Source of the DNA: Ornithomonoglobus_A sp045649025
GTDB taxonomy: Bacteria; Bacillota; Clostridia; UBA1381
DNA: 64,000 bases
Assembly: GCA_045649025.1 (NCBI GenBank)
Contig: JAZRPB010000036.1
Location: 40,641 to 104,640 of the forward strand
Reading direction: 5' to 3'
The notes under the pieces were generated by a model. It did no database searches. It was not told the DNA's origin and saw nothing but the letters and a program-made list of their open reading frames with translations. Shown piece after piece: positions 35,155 through 44,308 of this stretch. The translations under genes were made by a program, and so were the position numbers. Each line of letters starts with the position of its first letter. Position 1 is the stretch's first letter.

Positions 35155-36939
35155 TTGGCACGAAGAATAACAGAGGACGTTATAAACGAAATATGTATTC
35201 AGACCGATATAGTGGATTATGTGTCGCGATATAGTCAGCTCAAAAAGGCTGGACGTGACTATATGGGCTTATGTCCGTTCCATAACGAAAAAACACCGTC
35301 ATTTCACGTAAATCGTGAAAAACAGCTGTTTCATTGCTTTGGCTGCGGTGCCAGCGGAAATCTCCCCCAATTTGTGATGAAAATGGAAAATCTCGACTTT
35401 GTGGAGGCTATAAAGCTGATGGCAGAGCGGGTGGGCATAGACATAAGCGACGAGGACGCATACGACGATAAAACCCACGAGCTGCGTAAAACCATAATGG
35501 CTATGAACAAGTCAGCAGCAAGATTTTTCTATGAAAGCTTAAAGGATGAAAAAACAGGTGAGGAGGCAAGGAAATATTTTTCGCAAAGAAAAATAACAAC
35601 ACAAACCATAATAAAATATGGTTTAGGCTATGCACCAAACACCAAAACTGCCCTTGTGGAGCATCTTGAAAATCTGGGCTACACAAAAGAGCAGATGATA
35701 AGGGCAAGTCTGGCGGTTGAAAGAAAGGGAGTTGTTGTGGACAAGTTCCGCGACAGAGTAATGTTCCCCATAATAGATGTAAGGGGTAACATTATAGGCT
35801 TTGGCGGACGTATAATGCACAACCAAAAGGAAATTAACGGCTACAAAATCCCCAAATACTTAAATTCATCAGATACGCCCGTGTTTGATAAAGGACGTAA
35901 TTTATTCTCGCTAAATCTTGCAAAAAATGCAAAATCTACACAATTAATTTTGTGTGAAGGATATATGGATGTAATATCGGTTTATCAGGCGGGAATAATA
36001 AATATAGTTGCAACTTTGGGAACGGCAATAACCGAAAATCAGGCAAAGCTGATGTTAAGGTATGCACAGGAAATTATAATCTGCTACGATAGTGATGAGG
36101 CGGGTAAAAAAGCAGCCTTAAAGGCAATAGATATTATAACTGCCTCGGGCGGACGTGCACGTGTAATAAAGTTAAAAAATGCAAAGGACCCCGACGAATA
36201 TATTAAATCATACGGAGTGGAAAGCTTTAAAAATGCTATAAAAACTGCACTGCCGTCAACCGAATTTAAAATATCCTTAATAAAGAGTGAGTATGATACC
36301 TCAACCACCGACGGAAAAATACGCTTTGTGAGTGCGGCGGCGGATATTTTAAAGAATGTAAAGGATGCAGTTGAGGTGGATGCATACATAAGAAAAATAT
36401 CCGAAGAAATGGAAATTTCAAAGGAAGCAATATATAGTGAATACAAAAAGAAGATGTCGGGTAACAACGCAAGCTTCGCTGAATATAAAAGACCAAATAA
36501 ACCAAGGCGTGTTACAGATAATGCACCCGACGAGCTGGTATCGCAAAAGCTCATAGAGTGCCAGAAAAGAATTTTAAGCCTTATTGTATCATCTAAAAAG
36601 CTATATTTAAAGGTTAAAGAAAAAATAGGTGTTGATGAATATTCAACACCCGTTTACAGAAAGCTTGCAAAGGCAATATATGAATGCTACGAGGCTGGAA
36701 ACTTGCCCGAGGAATCGATGCTGTTAAATCAATTTTTGGATGATAGCGATGCAATAAGAGATATTACCGAGGTTTTTTACAATATGGAAATATACGACGG
36801 TGATGAGGCAGCTATAACTGATTTGATGCACAGTATTGAGCTTGAAAGGGTAACACTTATGATAAACAAGGAAACGGACCCTGTAAGGCTAAATGAACTT
36901 ATAAAGAAACGTACATTGCTTGAAAACGGGCAACAATAA
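35155..36939 (+). CDS. dnaG: DNA primase DnaG
   Basis: Synthesises RNA primers at the fork. CHC2 zinc finger CPFHNEKTPSF...HCFGCGASGN, the RNA polymerase domain, Toprim with LCEGYMDVI and CYDSDEAGKKAAL (metal-binding DxD), and a C-terminal helicase-interaction region. The start is TTG at 35155 with GGGGAGGTGA 4 bp upstream, giving 594 aa; a longer frame from 35119 includes the binding site itself. Heads the dnaG-rpoD macromolecular synthesis operon; rpsU is absent from it. Confidence 0.96.
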   Translation: MARRITEDVINEICIQTDIVDYVSRYSQLKKAGRDYMGLCPFHNEKTPSFHVNREKQLFHCFGCGASGNLPQFVMKMENLDFVEAIKLMAERVGIDISDEDAYDDKTHELRKTIMAMNKSAARFFYESLKDEKTGEEARKYFSQRKITTQTIIKYGLGYAPNTKTALVEHLENLGYTKEQMIRASLAVERKGVVVDKFRDRVMFPIIDVRGNIIGFGGRIMHNQKEINGYKIPKYLNSSDTPVFDKGRNLFSLNLAKNAKSTQLILCEGYMDVISVYQAGIINIVATLGTAITENQAKLMLRYAQEIIICYDSDEAGKKAALKAIDIITASGGRARVIKLKNAKDPDEYIKSYGVESFKNAIKTALPSTEFKISLIKSEYDTSTTDGKIRFVSAAADILKNVKDAVEVDAYIRKISEEMEISKEAIYSEYKKKMSGNNASFAEYKRPNKPRRVTDNAPDELVSQKLIECQKRILSLIVSSKKLYLKVKEKIGVDEYSTPVYRKLAKAIYECYEAGNLPEESMLLNQFLDDSDAIRDITEVFYNMEIYDGDEAAITDLMHSIELERVTLMINKETDPVRLNELIKKRTLLENGQQ

Positions 36940-36988
36940 GGATAAATGAGTTTAATGTTTTAAACATCGGAAAGGAAGGTTTGTTATA

Positions 36989-38122
36989 ATGGATGAGAAT
37001 AACAAGATTGAGGAACAACAATTGGAAAATAAAGAAAATCAGGAAAAAAAAGAAAGCATAAAAAAGGCAATGCTTGAAAAGGGCAAAAAGAACGGAATTT
37101 TGAGCTATAAAGAGGTTATTATGGAGTTGTCAAGTGTGGAGGTTTCACCCGATGAGGTTGAGCTTTTTCTTGATGAGCTTGAACAAAACAAGATAGAGCT
37201 TACCGAAGAGGATATGGAAAAAGAGCTCGAGGAAATGGGCGAGGATGAAATCACCAAGGAAGAGCTTGAAGACCTTTCAGTTCCCGAGGGCATAAACATA
37301 GATGACCACGTAAAGATGTATTTAAAGGAAATAGGTAAGGTTGATTTGTTGAGTGCTGAAGAGGAAACAGAGCTTGCAAAAAGAATGTCGGATGGCGACG
37401 AGGAGGCAAAAAAACGTCTTGCCGAGGCCAATTTGCGTCTTGTTGTAAGTATTGCTAAAAGATATGTTGGCAGAGGTATGATGTTCCTTGATTTAATACA
37501 AGAGGGTAATCTCGGACTTATAAGAGCAGTAGATAAATTCGACTACACAAAGGGTTATAAATTCTCAACATATGCAACCTGGTGGATAAGACAAGCCATA
37601 ACCCGTGCCATTGCAGACCAGGCACGAACAATAAGAATACCTGTTCATATGGTAGAAACAATAAATAAACTTGTGAGGGTATCACGTCAGTTAGTGCAGG
37701 AGCTTGGCAGAGAGCCAACCCCCGAGGAGCTTTCAAAGGGACTGAATATGTCGGTTGAAAAGGTGAGAGAGATTTCCAAAATTTCACAGGAGCCTGTATC
37801 GTTGGAAACACCAATAGGCGAGGAAGAAGATAGTCATCTTGGCGACTTTATTCCTGATGATGATGCGCCTGCACCGTCAGAGGCAGCAAGTTTTGTATTG
37901 TTAAAGGAACAGCTTGTGGATGTTTTAAAAACACTTACACCAAGAGAGGCAAAGGTATTAAGTTTGCGTTTTGGTTTGGAAGACGGCAGACAAAGAACAC
38001 TTGAAGAGGTTGGCAAGGAGTTTGATGTAACAAGAGAAAGAATACGTCAGATAGAGGCAAAGGCGTTAAGAAAGTTAAGACATCCAAGCCGCTCTAAAAA
38101 GTTGAGAGATTTTCTTGATTAA
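36989..38122 (+). CDS. rpoD: Primary sigma factor SigA/RpoD
   Basis: Housekeeping sigma factor, 377 aa. An acidic N-terminal region 1.1 (about 20-95), region 1.2, region 2 (145-215) with IQEGNLGLIRAVDKFDYTKG and FSTYATWWIRQAITRAI that recognises the -10, region 3 (220-290), region 4 (305-375) with the helix-turn-helix TLEEVGKEFDVTRERIRQIE for the -35. AAGGAAGG precedes the ATG. 49 bp downstream of dnaG. Confidence 0.98.
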   Translation: MDENNKIEEQQLENKENQEKKESIKKAMLEKGKKNGILSYKEVIMELSSVEVSPDEVELFLDELEQNKIELTEEDMEKELEEMGEDEITKEELEDLSVPEGINIDDHVKMYLKEIGKVDLLSAEEETELAKRMSDGDEEAKKRLAEANLRLVVSIAKRYVGRGMMFLDLIQEGNLGLIRAVDKFDYTKGYKFSTYATWWIRQAITRAIADQARTIRIPVHMVETINKLVRVSRQLVQELGREPTPEELSKGLNMSVEKVREISKISQEPVSLETPIGEEEDSHLGDFIPDDDAPAPSEAASFVLLKEQLVDVLKTLTPREAKVLSLRFGLEDGRQRTLEEVGKEFDVTRERIRQIEAKALRKLRHPSRSKKLRDFLD

Positions 38123-38132
38123 TATGTGAAAG

Positions 38133-38167
38133 GTAATGGCTATATTTTAAATGTAAATATAGCCATT
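38133..38167 (+). terminator. Hairpin between rpoD and prmA
   Basis: TAATGGCTATATTT-7 nt-AAATATAGCCATTA, a perfect 14-bp stem 10 bp after the rpoD stop. Without a T-run it may be an attenuator or an RNA end-stabiliser. The prmA start lies 15 bp past it. Confidence 0.55.
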
Positions 38168-38181
38168 AATGGATTTATAAT

Positions 38182-39144
38182 ATGGATTGGATAAAAGTAA
38201 TTATATACACATCCTCCGAGGGCATAGAAGCTTTAACGGGCAGATTATATCAGCTTGGAATAAACGGTATAGAAATAGAGGATGAAAAAGACTTCAAGGA
38301 TTTTTTAGAAAATAATAAGCAATACTGGGATTATGTTGATGAGGACTTAATTCGTGAAAAAGAGGGCGAAACAAAGGTAAATGTTTATGTGCCAAATGAT
38401 GTTTCGGGTGCGGAAATGATTTCGCAAATAAGAACCTCAATTATTGAAATGAAGTTGCTCGATAACGAAAATGCCTTTGGCAGACTTGAAATAGAGTTCG
38501 AGAATATGAAGGAAGAGGACTGGTCGAATAATTGGAAGAAGTATTTTCATCCGATTGAAATAGGTAAAAAGCTTCTTATTAAGCCCGAATGGGAGGAATT
38601 AAAAGAAGAAACCGACAGAATAGTGTTTGATATAAACCCAGGTATGAGCTTTGGAACAGGCTCACACCACACCACACAGCTATGTTTGGAGGCACTTGAA
38701 AAGAACGTCAAAAAAGGTGACAGAGTGCTTGATTTAGGTTGCGGAAGCGGTATTTTGTCTGTTGTGTCGCTTATGCTTGGTGCAACAGAGGCGGTGGCGG
38801 TTGATATAGACCCTAATGCAACCCACACTGCATACGATAACGCCCGAAGAAACGGTGTTGATGTTAATACATACAAGGTATATGCGGGAAATGTTGTAGA
38901 TGATGAAGAATTAAACGAAAAGATTAAGGGCAAATATGAAATTGTGGTTGCCAATATAGTTGCAGATGTAATTATAGGCTTATCACATAAGGCGAAGGAA
39001 TATTTAAGAAAAGGCGGAGTGTTTATTACATCAGGTATTATTGAGGACCGTTTTGAAGATGTAAAGGAAGCTCTTTTAGCTGTTGGCTTTGAAATTTGTG
39101 AGGTCCATAAACGCAAGGATTGGATTTGTATTATTTGTAGGTAA
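38182..39144 (+). CDS. prmA: Ribosomal protein L11 methyltransferase PrmA
   Basis: Trimethylates uL11. The N-terminal targeting domain (MDWIKVIIYTSSEGIEALTG) and class I SAM domain with INPGMSFGTGSHHTTQL, VLDLGCGSGILSV and VVANIVADVI are diagnostic. 320 aa. No strong binding site is seen immediately upstream, where the rpoD hairpin ends. Followed closely by a phosphoesterase. Confidence 0.95.
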   Translation: MDWIKVIIYTSSEGIEALTGRLYQLGINGIEIEDEKDFKDFLENNKQYWDYVDEDLIREKEGETKVNVYVPNDVSGAEMISQIRTSIIEMKLLDNENAFGRLEIEFENMKEEDWSNNWKKYFHPIEIGKKLLIKPEWEELKEETDRIVFDINPGMSFGTGSHHTTQLCLEALEKNVKKGDRVLDLGCGSGILSVVSLMLGATEAVAVDIDPNATHTAYDNARRNGVDVNTYKVYAGNVVDDEELNEKIKGKYEIVVANIVADVIIGLSHKAKEYLRKGGVFITSGIIEDRFEDVKEALLAVGFEICEVHKRKDWICIICR

Positions 39145-39159
39145 GGAGCGTGGCTTTAT

Positions 39160-39855
39160 TTGGCATTATATGTTATAGCCGATTTGCATTTGCCACTGGG
39201 TATAGATAAGCCGATGGACGTTTTTGGCGGTGCGTGGGATAATTATGTTGAAAGACTTAAAGAGAATTGGCAAAGCACAGTCGCAGAAGACGACGTTGTT
39301 ATAATTGCAGGCGATGTTTCGTGGGCAACATATCTTGAAGAGGCTAAAAAGGATTTTGAGTTTTTGCATAGTCTTAACGGAAAAAAGATTATTATAAAAG
39401 GTAATCACGACTATTGGTGGACAACTATGAACAAGCTAAAAGGCTTTGTAAAGGAAAACGGCTTTAATTCAATAGAGTTTTTGCAAAATAATTATTATAT
39501 GTATGAAAATATTGCTCTTTGCGGAACAAGAGGCTGGAAGCATCCTGCCTGGGAAAACTTCAACGATGAGGACAGAAAAATATTTGACCGTGAGTGCATA
39601 CGTCTTGAACTATCTCTTCAGTCGATAGGCGAGTGCGATGATATATTTGTATTTTCACACTATCCGCCAATATCCGAGCAAAAGGAGGATAACAAATTCC
39701 GTCAGATAATGAAGCAATACGGAGTATCAAAGTGCTTCTACGGACATCTTCATTCTGCCGCACAATGCAATGCCGTAAACGAAACAGTAAACGGAGTTGA
39801 GTACAGATTAATTGCAGCTGATTATTTAAGGTTTATGCCATATAGGGTGATATGA
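39160..39855 (+). CDS. Cytosolic metallophosphoesterase
   Basis: Calcineurin-like fold: YVIADLHL, IAGDVSWA, KGNHDYWW, FSHYPP and YGHLHSAA. 231 aa, no signal peptide. TTG start at 39160 with AAGGAG 11 bp upstream. Belongs to a family with YgjK-like or YbbG-like uncharacterised members; substrate unknown. Its stop overlaps the next start by 4 bp (ATGA). Confidence 0.87.
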   Translation: MALYVIADLHLPLGIDKPMDVFGGAWDNYVERLKENWQSTVAEDDVVIIAGDVSWATYLEEAKKDFEFLHSLNGKKIIIKGNHDYWWTTMNKLKGFVKENGFNSIEFLQNNYYMYENIALCGTRGWKHPAWENFNDEDRKIFDRECIRLELSLQSIGECDDIFVFSHYPPISEQKEDNKFRQIMKQYGVSKCFYGHLHSAAQCNAVNETVNGVEYRLIAADYLRFMPYRVI

Positions 39856-40598
39856 TTATGAAAAAAGGATTGAATGCATATTGGGTCAAAATTGTTGCTA
39901 TGATAGCAATGCTTTTCGACCATTTTGCTCATATAGCAGTAATACTTCCCATAAATCAGAACACAGCAATATCGCTTGCCACTGCACTTAATGTTGTGGG
40001 ACGTGTAACAATGCCTGTTATGTGCTATTTTATTGCGGAGGGCTATCAACACACAAGCAACTTGAAAAAATATTTCCTGCGGTTAATTGTGTTTGCAATA
40101 ATTTCTCAAATTCCGTATTATTTATGGAATGTGGGAATACAAACATATTTTATGGACTTTCTAAAGTACAGCGTGTTCCATATGAATGTAATATACACAC
40201 TTATTATGGGACTTTTAGCACTAACAATAGCAAAGTCTAAAATAAATACTGTGTTAAAAATTATTGGTATGTTTGTTGCTGTAATATTAACAAAATACAG
40301 TGATTGGGGCATATATGGTGTTCTATGGGTGCTTGTATTTGGTATTTTTCACGGTGATTTTAAAAAGCAATCAATTTGGTTTGGTGCTATTTCAATTATA
40401 CGCTGTCTTGTGAAGTATACAGATAACACATATGCATTTGCACTTCAGCTTTGTACATTGCTTGCACTGCCTTTGCTGTATTTATATAACGGAGAAAGAG
40501 GGAGAAAATCAAAATACGGATTTTATATATTCTATCCGTTACATCTTTTGATTTTAGCAGTTATCAGATCGATAATTATTACATCAGTTATTACATAG
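39852..40598 (+). CDS. TraX-family membrane protein
   Basis: Seven or eight hydrophobic segments; N-terminal KIVAMIAMLFDHFAHIAVIL and RVTMPVMCYFIAEGYQHTSN are characteristic of TraX, first known as an F-pilin acetylase and now grouped with acyltransferases. Chromosomal TraX homologues are common in gut Clostridia, without pili. 248 aa. Translationally coupled to the previous gene. Role unknown; O- or N-acetylation of an envelope component is a reasonable guess. Confidence 0.87.
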   Translation: MIMKKGLNAYWVKIVAMIAMLFDHFAHIAVILPINQNTAISLATALNVVGRVTMPVMCYFIAEGYQHTSNLKKYFLRLIVFAIISQIPYYLWNVGIQTYFMDFLKYSVFHMNVIYTLIMGLLALTIAKSKINTVLKIIGMFVAVILTKYSDWGIYGVLWVLVFGIFHGDFKKQSIWFGAISIIRCLVKYTDNTYAFALQLCTLLALPLLYLYNGERGRKSKYGFYIFYPLHLLILAVIRSIIITSVIT

Positions 40599-40614
40599 AA
40601 AGGTGTTATGTGAA

Positions 40615-41127
40615 ATGAAAATAATGTTTGCTTCGGATATACACGGAAGTGCATACTATGCTCGTCTTGTAAAGGAAAGATTTATTGAAGAAAAAGCCGA
40701 TAAGCTTGTGCTTTTAGGTGATTTATTATACCACGGACCAAGAAATGACCTGCCCAAAGGTTATGCACCAAAGGAGGTTATTGATATTTTAAACAGCTTA
40801 AGCGAAGATATCTTATGTGTGAGAGGTAATTGTGATAGTGAGGTAGACCAGATGGTTTTAAACTTTCCCATTATGGCAGATTATATGGTTATGTATCTTG
40901 ATGGCAAGGAGCTGTATATAACACACGGACATAAATTCAACCCCAATAATTTACCGCCAATAAAAAAAGGCACTTATCTTATGAATGGTCACACCCACGT
41001 GAGTGCAAATGAGGTAATAAATGGTATTATATATCTTAACCCTGGCTCTGTTTCAATTCCAAAGGAGAATACGGGCCATAGCTATATGATATATGAAAAT
41101 GGCAAATTTATGTTAAATAATCTTTAG
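40615..41127 (+). CDS. YfcE-type phosphodiesterase
   Basis: Small metallophosphoesterase: MFASDIHGSAYYA, LLGDLLYHGPR, VRGNCDSEVD, ITHGHKF and MNGHTHVSANE. 170 aa, like YfcE/YsnB (MJ0936 family). ATG at 40615 with GAAAGGTG upstream is preferred to an in-frame GTG at 40603. Third phosphoesterase of this window. Structured element copy 3 starts 1 base after its stop. Confidence 0.9.
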   Translation: MKIMFASDIHGSAYYARLVKERFIEEKADKLVLLGDLLYHGPRNDLPKGYAPKEVIDILNSLSEDILCVRGNCDSEVDQMVLNFPIMADYMVMYLDGKELYITHGHKFNPNNLPPIKKGTYLMNGHTHVSANEVINGIIYLNPGSVSIPKENTGHSYMIYENGKFMLNNL

Positions 41128-41128
41128 A

Positions 41129-41375
41129 GGGGATGTTAAAAAAGCGTAGACCGCATAAAACATTATATTTTAGAAAAAATATAATGTTTTATGCTATAAA
41201 CAAACCTCACTCCTGCGACGCTCTCAAAACCTACGGTTTTGTCGCTACAAATTGCGTTGCAATTTGTTGACCTCAACGTACCAATTGTACGCCTTCAGGT
41301 AACCTAAAAAACCAAAGCAGTGGCTTTGGTTTTTTAGTTCGGTTTGTTCATTCTACATCTTTTTTTCCTATCCCC
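41129..41375. repeat. Interspersed structured element, copy 3 (247 bp)
   Basis: Inverted relative to copies 1 and 2. Ends GGGGAT/ATCCCC. On the minus strand: AAAAAACCAAAGC-cact-GCTTTGGTTTTTT, CGTAC/GTACG, ACAAATTGC/GCAATTTGT, AAAACC/GGTTTT, then a basal stem of 19 bp starting GCATAAAACATT and closing AATGTTTTATGC. The middle about 110 bp differ from copy 1 by a single base or so, whereas the basal stem is unrelated in sequence but paired. In the convergent gap between the YfcE gene (+) and the small membrane gene (-). Confidence 0.87.
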
Positions 41376-41399
41376 TAAAGTGGCTGTTTAAAAAAGTGT

Positions 41400-41699
41400 T
41401 CATTCAGAATACTTATAAAAATCTATAATGTGTATTCTTTCATGGTCATTTTCAAGATACTTAAGGATTTTAAACATTTCACTGTCACGGGATTTATTAA
41501 CAATATAAATTTCACGTGTTGGATATTTTTTTAGTGCATAGCGGACAGTGTGTTCTATGGTGTCGGTCTTTTTTGCATTTATGAGTACGAAGTCGGAATT
41601 TGACGACAGATACGAATTAATGGTATACTGAAGTATATATAAGGAAGCTAATATGTAGAAAAGGAATAATATTGCCATTGAGTAGTACACAGCTTTCAC
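41400..41699 (-). CDS. Small membrane protein of unknown function
   Basis: About 99 residues with one TM helix (YSMAILFLFYILASLYIL) and a soluble C-terminus (TIEHTVRYALKKYPTREIYIVN...), which has a regular alpha/beta look. I do not recognise a family. Start is GTG at 41699 or an in-frame GTG 9 bases later with GGTGA ahead; not decided. Isolated; convergent with the YfcE gene across a structured element, divergent from aconitase. Confidence 0.6.
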   Translation of the reverse strand: MKAVYYSMAILFLFYILASLYILQYTINSYLSSNSDFVLINAKKTDTIEHTVRYALKKYPTREIYIVNKSRDSEMFKILKYLENDHERIHIIDFYKYSE

Positions 41700-41832
41700 C
41701 GCCTTTTGATTAAATTAACTAATATTATAGTATTCCAAAATGTATATTTCGTGAGTTAATAGACTTGACAAAAACGGTGAAAGAATATAAAATATAAGAG
41801 TATAGAAATTATAGAAAAGAGGAAGTATACAA

Positions 41833-43767
41833 ATGGGATTAACTCTTACAGAAAAGATACTGTCAGCTCACCTTGTTGAAGGTGAAATGATAAAGGGTAA
41901 GGAAATTGGAATAAGAATTGACCAGACGCTGACACAGGATGCAACAGGCACAATGGCGTATCTTGAATTTGAGGCAATGGGCGTTCCAAGAGTAAAAACA
42001 GAAAAATCAGTAGCATACATAGACCACAACACACTTCAAAGTGGCTTTGAAAATGCTGATGACCATAGATTTATAGGCAGTGTTTGTAAAAAACACGGAA
42101 TATATTTTTCAAGACCGGGTAACGGCATATGCCATCAGGTACATCTTGAAAGATTTGGTGTGCCGGGTAAAACACTTATTGGCTCCGACTCACACACACC
42201 AACAGGCGGCGGCATTGGTATGATAGCTATTGGTGCAGGCGGTATGGACGTTGCAGTTGCAATGGGCGGCGGCACATACTACATCACCTGTCCAAAGGTT
42301 GTTAAGGTTAATTTAACAGGTAAGCTTCAACCATGGGTTGCCGCAAAGGACGTTATTTTAGAGGTATTAAAAAGACTTACCGTTAAAGGCGGTGTTGGTA
42401 AGGTTATAGAATATTGCGGCGAGGGTGTTGCAACATTATCAGTGCCCGAGCGAGCAACAATCACAAATATGGGTGCAGAATTGGGTGCAACAACCTCTAT
42501 ATTCCCATCAGATGATGTTACAAGAAAATTCCTGAAGGCACAAGACAGAGAAGAAGTATACACACCTTTGTGTGCAGATAGTGACGCAGAGTACGACGAG
42601 GTTGTGGACATTAACTTAAGTGAGCTTGTACCTTTGGCTGCTTGTCCTCATTCACCCGATAATATTAAAACCTGTGCCGAGATTGGTAAAATGAAGATAG
42701 ATCAGGTATGTATCGGTTCTTGTACAAACTCATCACTTCTTGATATGCTAAAGGTTGCATATATACTTAAGGGTAAAACAGTACATCCCGATGTATCACT
42801 TTCAATTGCACCCGGCTCAAAGCAGGTTTTGAATATGCTTGCTGAAAATGGTGCGTTGTCTGCAATGATAGATGCAGGTGCAAGAATTTTGGAAAGTGCC
42901 TGCGGACCGTGTATTGGTATGGGACAATCACCAAACTCAAAAGGTATTTCATTAAGAACGTTTAACAGAAACTTTGAAGGACGTTCAGGCACAAAGGACG
43001 GACAAATATATCTTGTATCACCCGAGCTTGCAGCAGCATCAGCTCTTACAGGCTATTTAACAGACCCAAGAGAGCTTGGCGATATGCCTGAATTTAAGCT
43101 TCCCGAGAAGTTTACAATAAATGATAATATGGTAGTTCCACCTGTGGCAGAGGAGGATATGGACAGCGTCGAGGTATTAAGAGGACCAAACATTAAGCCA
43201 TTCCCTGTTTCAGAGCCAATGCAAAAGGATATAGACGCAAAATGCTCGCTAAAGGTTGGTGATAACATCACAACAGACCATATTATGCCTGCAGGTGCAA
43301 AGATATTACCGCTACGCTCTAATATACCCGCAATTTCAAAGCATTGCTTTGCGGTATGCGACGAAACCTTCCACGACAGAGCACTTGAGATGGGCAAGAG
43401 TGTGATTGTTGGCGGCTCAAACTATGGACAGGGCTCTTCAAGAGAACACGCAGCATTAGCTCCATTGTATCTTGGTGTTAAGGCAGTTATAGTAAAGAGC
43501 TTTGCACGTATTCATATGGCAAACCTTATAAATGCAGGTATTGTACCATTGCAGTTTGCAAATGAAAGCGACTACGACAGAATAGAAGAGATGGATGAAA
43601 TTAAAATTGCAGATATTGCAACACAGATTGCAAATGGCAACACAATCGTGTGCGAAAATGTAACAAAGGGATTTACCTTTGAAGCAAAGGCAGATTTCTC
43701 CAAACGTCAAAAGGAAATGCTATATGCAGGCGGATTATTGAATTATACAAAACAACAAGGCAAATAA
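41833..43767 (+). CDS. Aconitate hydratase
   Basis: Interconverts citrate and isocitrate; [4Fe-4S] enzyme. IGSDSHTPTGGGIGMIAIGAGGMDVA, the first cluster cysteine in IGSCTNSS (about residue 296) and two in ESACGPCIGMG (about 356-359), then the swivel domain with GGSNYGQGSSREHAA. At 644 aa it is the short form found in Clostridia and close to the mitochondrial/LeuC-LeuD-fusion type rather than the 900-aa AcnA. GAGGAAG precedes the ATG. Not clustered with citrate synthase or isocitrate dehydrogenase here. Confidence 0.93.
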   Translation: MGLTLTEKILSAHLVEGEMIKGKEIGIRIDQTLTQDATGTMAYLEFEAMGVPRVKTEKSVAYIDHNTLQSGFENADDHRFIGSVCKKHGIYFSRPGNGICHQVHLERFGVPGKTLIGSDSHTPTGGGIGMIAIGAGGMDVAVAMGGGTYYITCPKVVKVNLTGKLQPWVAAKDVILEVLKRLTVKGGVGKVIEYCGEGVATLSVPERATITNMGAELGATTSIFPSDDVTRKFLKAQDREEVYTPLCADSDAEYDEVVDINLSELVPLAACPHSPDNIKTCAEIGKMKIDQVCIGSCTNSSLLDMLKVAYILKGKTVHPDVSLSIAPGSKQVLNMLAENGALSAMIDAGARILESACGPCIGMGQSPNSKGISLRTFNRNFEGRSGTKDGQIYLVSPELAAASALTGYLTDPRELGDMPEFKLPEKFTINDNMVVPPVAEEDMDSVEVLRGPNIKPFPVSEPMQKDIDAKCSLKVGDNITTDHIMPAGAKILPLRSNIPAISKHCFAVCDETFHDRALEMGKSVIVGGSNYGQGSSREHAALAPLYLGVKAVIVKSFARIHMANLINAGIVPLQFANESDYDRIEEMDEIKIADIATQIANGNTIVCENVTKGFTFEAKADFSKRQKEMLYAGGLLNYTKQQGK

Positions 43768-43787
43768 GAGTGTTTATTTTAGCACAC

Positions 43788-43826
43788 AAAAAAAGCAAGC
43801 TATCATTTTGATGGCTTGCTTTTTTA
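43788..43826. terminator. Bidirectional terminator between aconitase and dtd
   Basis: AAAAAAGCAAGC...GCTTGCTTTTTT with inner TCA/TGA pairing, between convergent genes. T-run on both strands. Confidence 0.9.
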
Positions 43827-43861
43827 TCACTTGCGTTTCGAGCTTCAGGCTTGAGTTGCTA

Positions 43862-44308
43862 TTAAAGCATATCTGTATCAAGCACCACTGTAACAGGACC
43901 ATCGTTTGTAAGAGAGACTTTCATATCTGCACCGAAAGCACCTGTTTGTACAGAAATACCTTGCTCCTTCATATAGTATACAAAGTCAAGATACATTTCA
44001 TTTGCAATGTGTGGCGGCATTGCATTGTCAAAGCTTGGACGGTTGCCTTTTTTACAATTCCAATAAAGTGTAAATTGTGATACAATAAGCATAGAGCCGC
44101 CAACATCCTTTATGCTTAAATTTGTTTTTCCGTCCTCGTCATCAAAAATCCGAAGCTTTATAATCTTATCGGCAAGCTTCTTCATTTGCTCTGTTGTGTC
44201 GCCTTTTCCTATGCCTAAAAGCACAAGCAAGCCTTTTTGAATTTCACCTGCAACTTGCCCCTCTATTTTAACATCTGCGTTGGTTACTACCTGTAATACT
44301 GCTCTCAT
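43862..44308 (-). CDS. dtd: D-aminoacyl-tRNA deacylase Dtd
   Basis: Removes D-amino acids from mischarged tRNA. MRAVLQVVTNADVKI, the catalytic-loop motif SQFTLYWNCKKGNRPSF and the cross-subunit NDGPVTVVLD (family GP-cisPro motif). 148 aa is complete. Its start overlaps the ABC-F stop by 4 bp, indicating coupling. Confidence 0.96.
   Translation of the reverse strand: MRAVLQVVTNADVKIEGQVAGEIQKGLLVLLGIGKGDTTEQMKKLADKIIKLRIFDDEDGKTNLSIKDVGGSMLIVSQFTLYWNCKKGNRPSFDNAMPPHIANEMYLDFVYYMKEQGISVQTGAFGADMKVSLTNDGPVTVVLDTDML

Noticed and set aside
39160..41127. Phosphoesterase-TraX-phosphoesterase run as a dedicated system
   Set aside because: Each member is a common stand-alone family in Clostridia and nothing in the sequences links their substrates.
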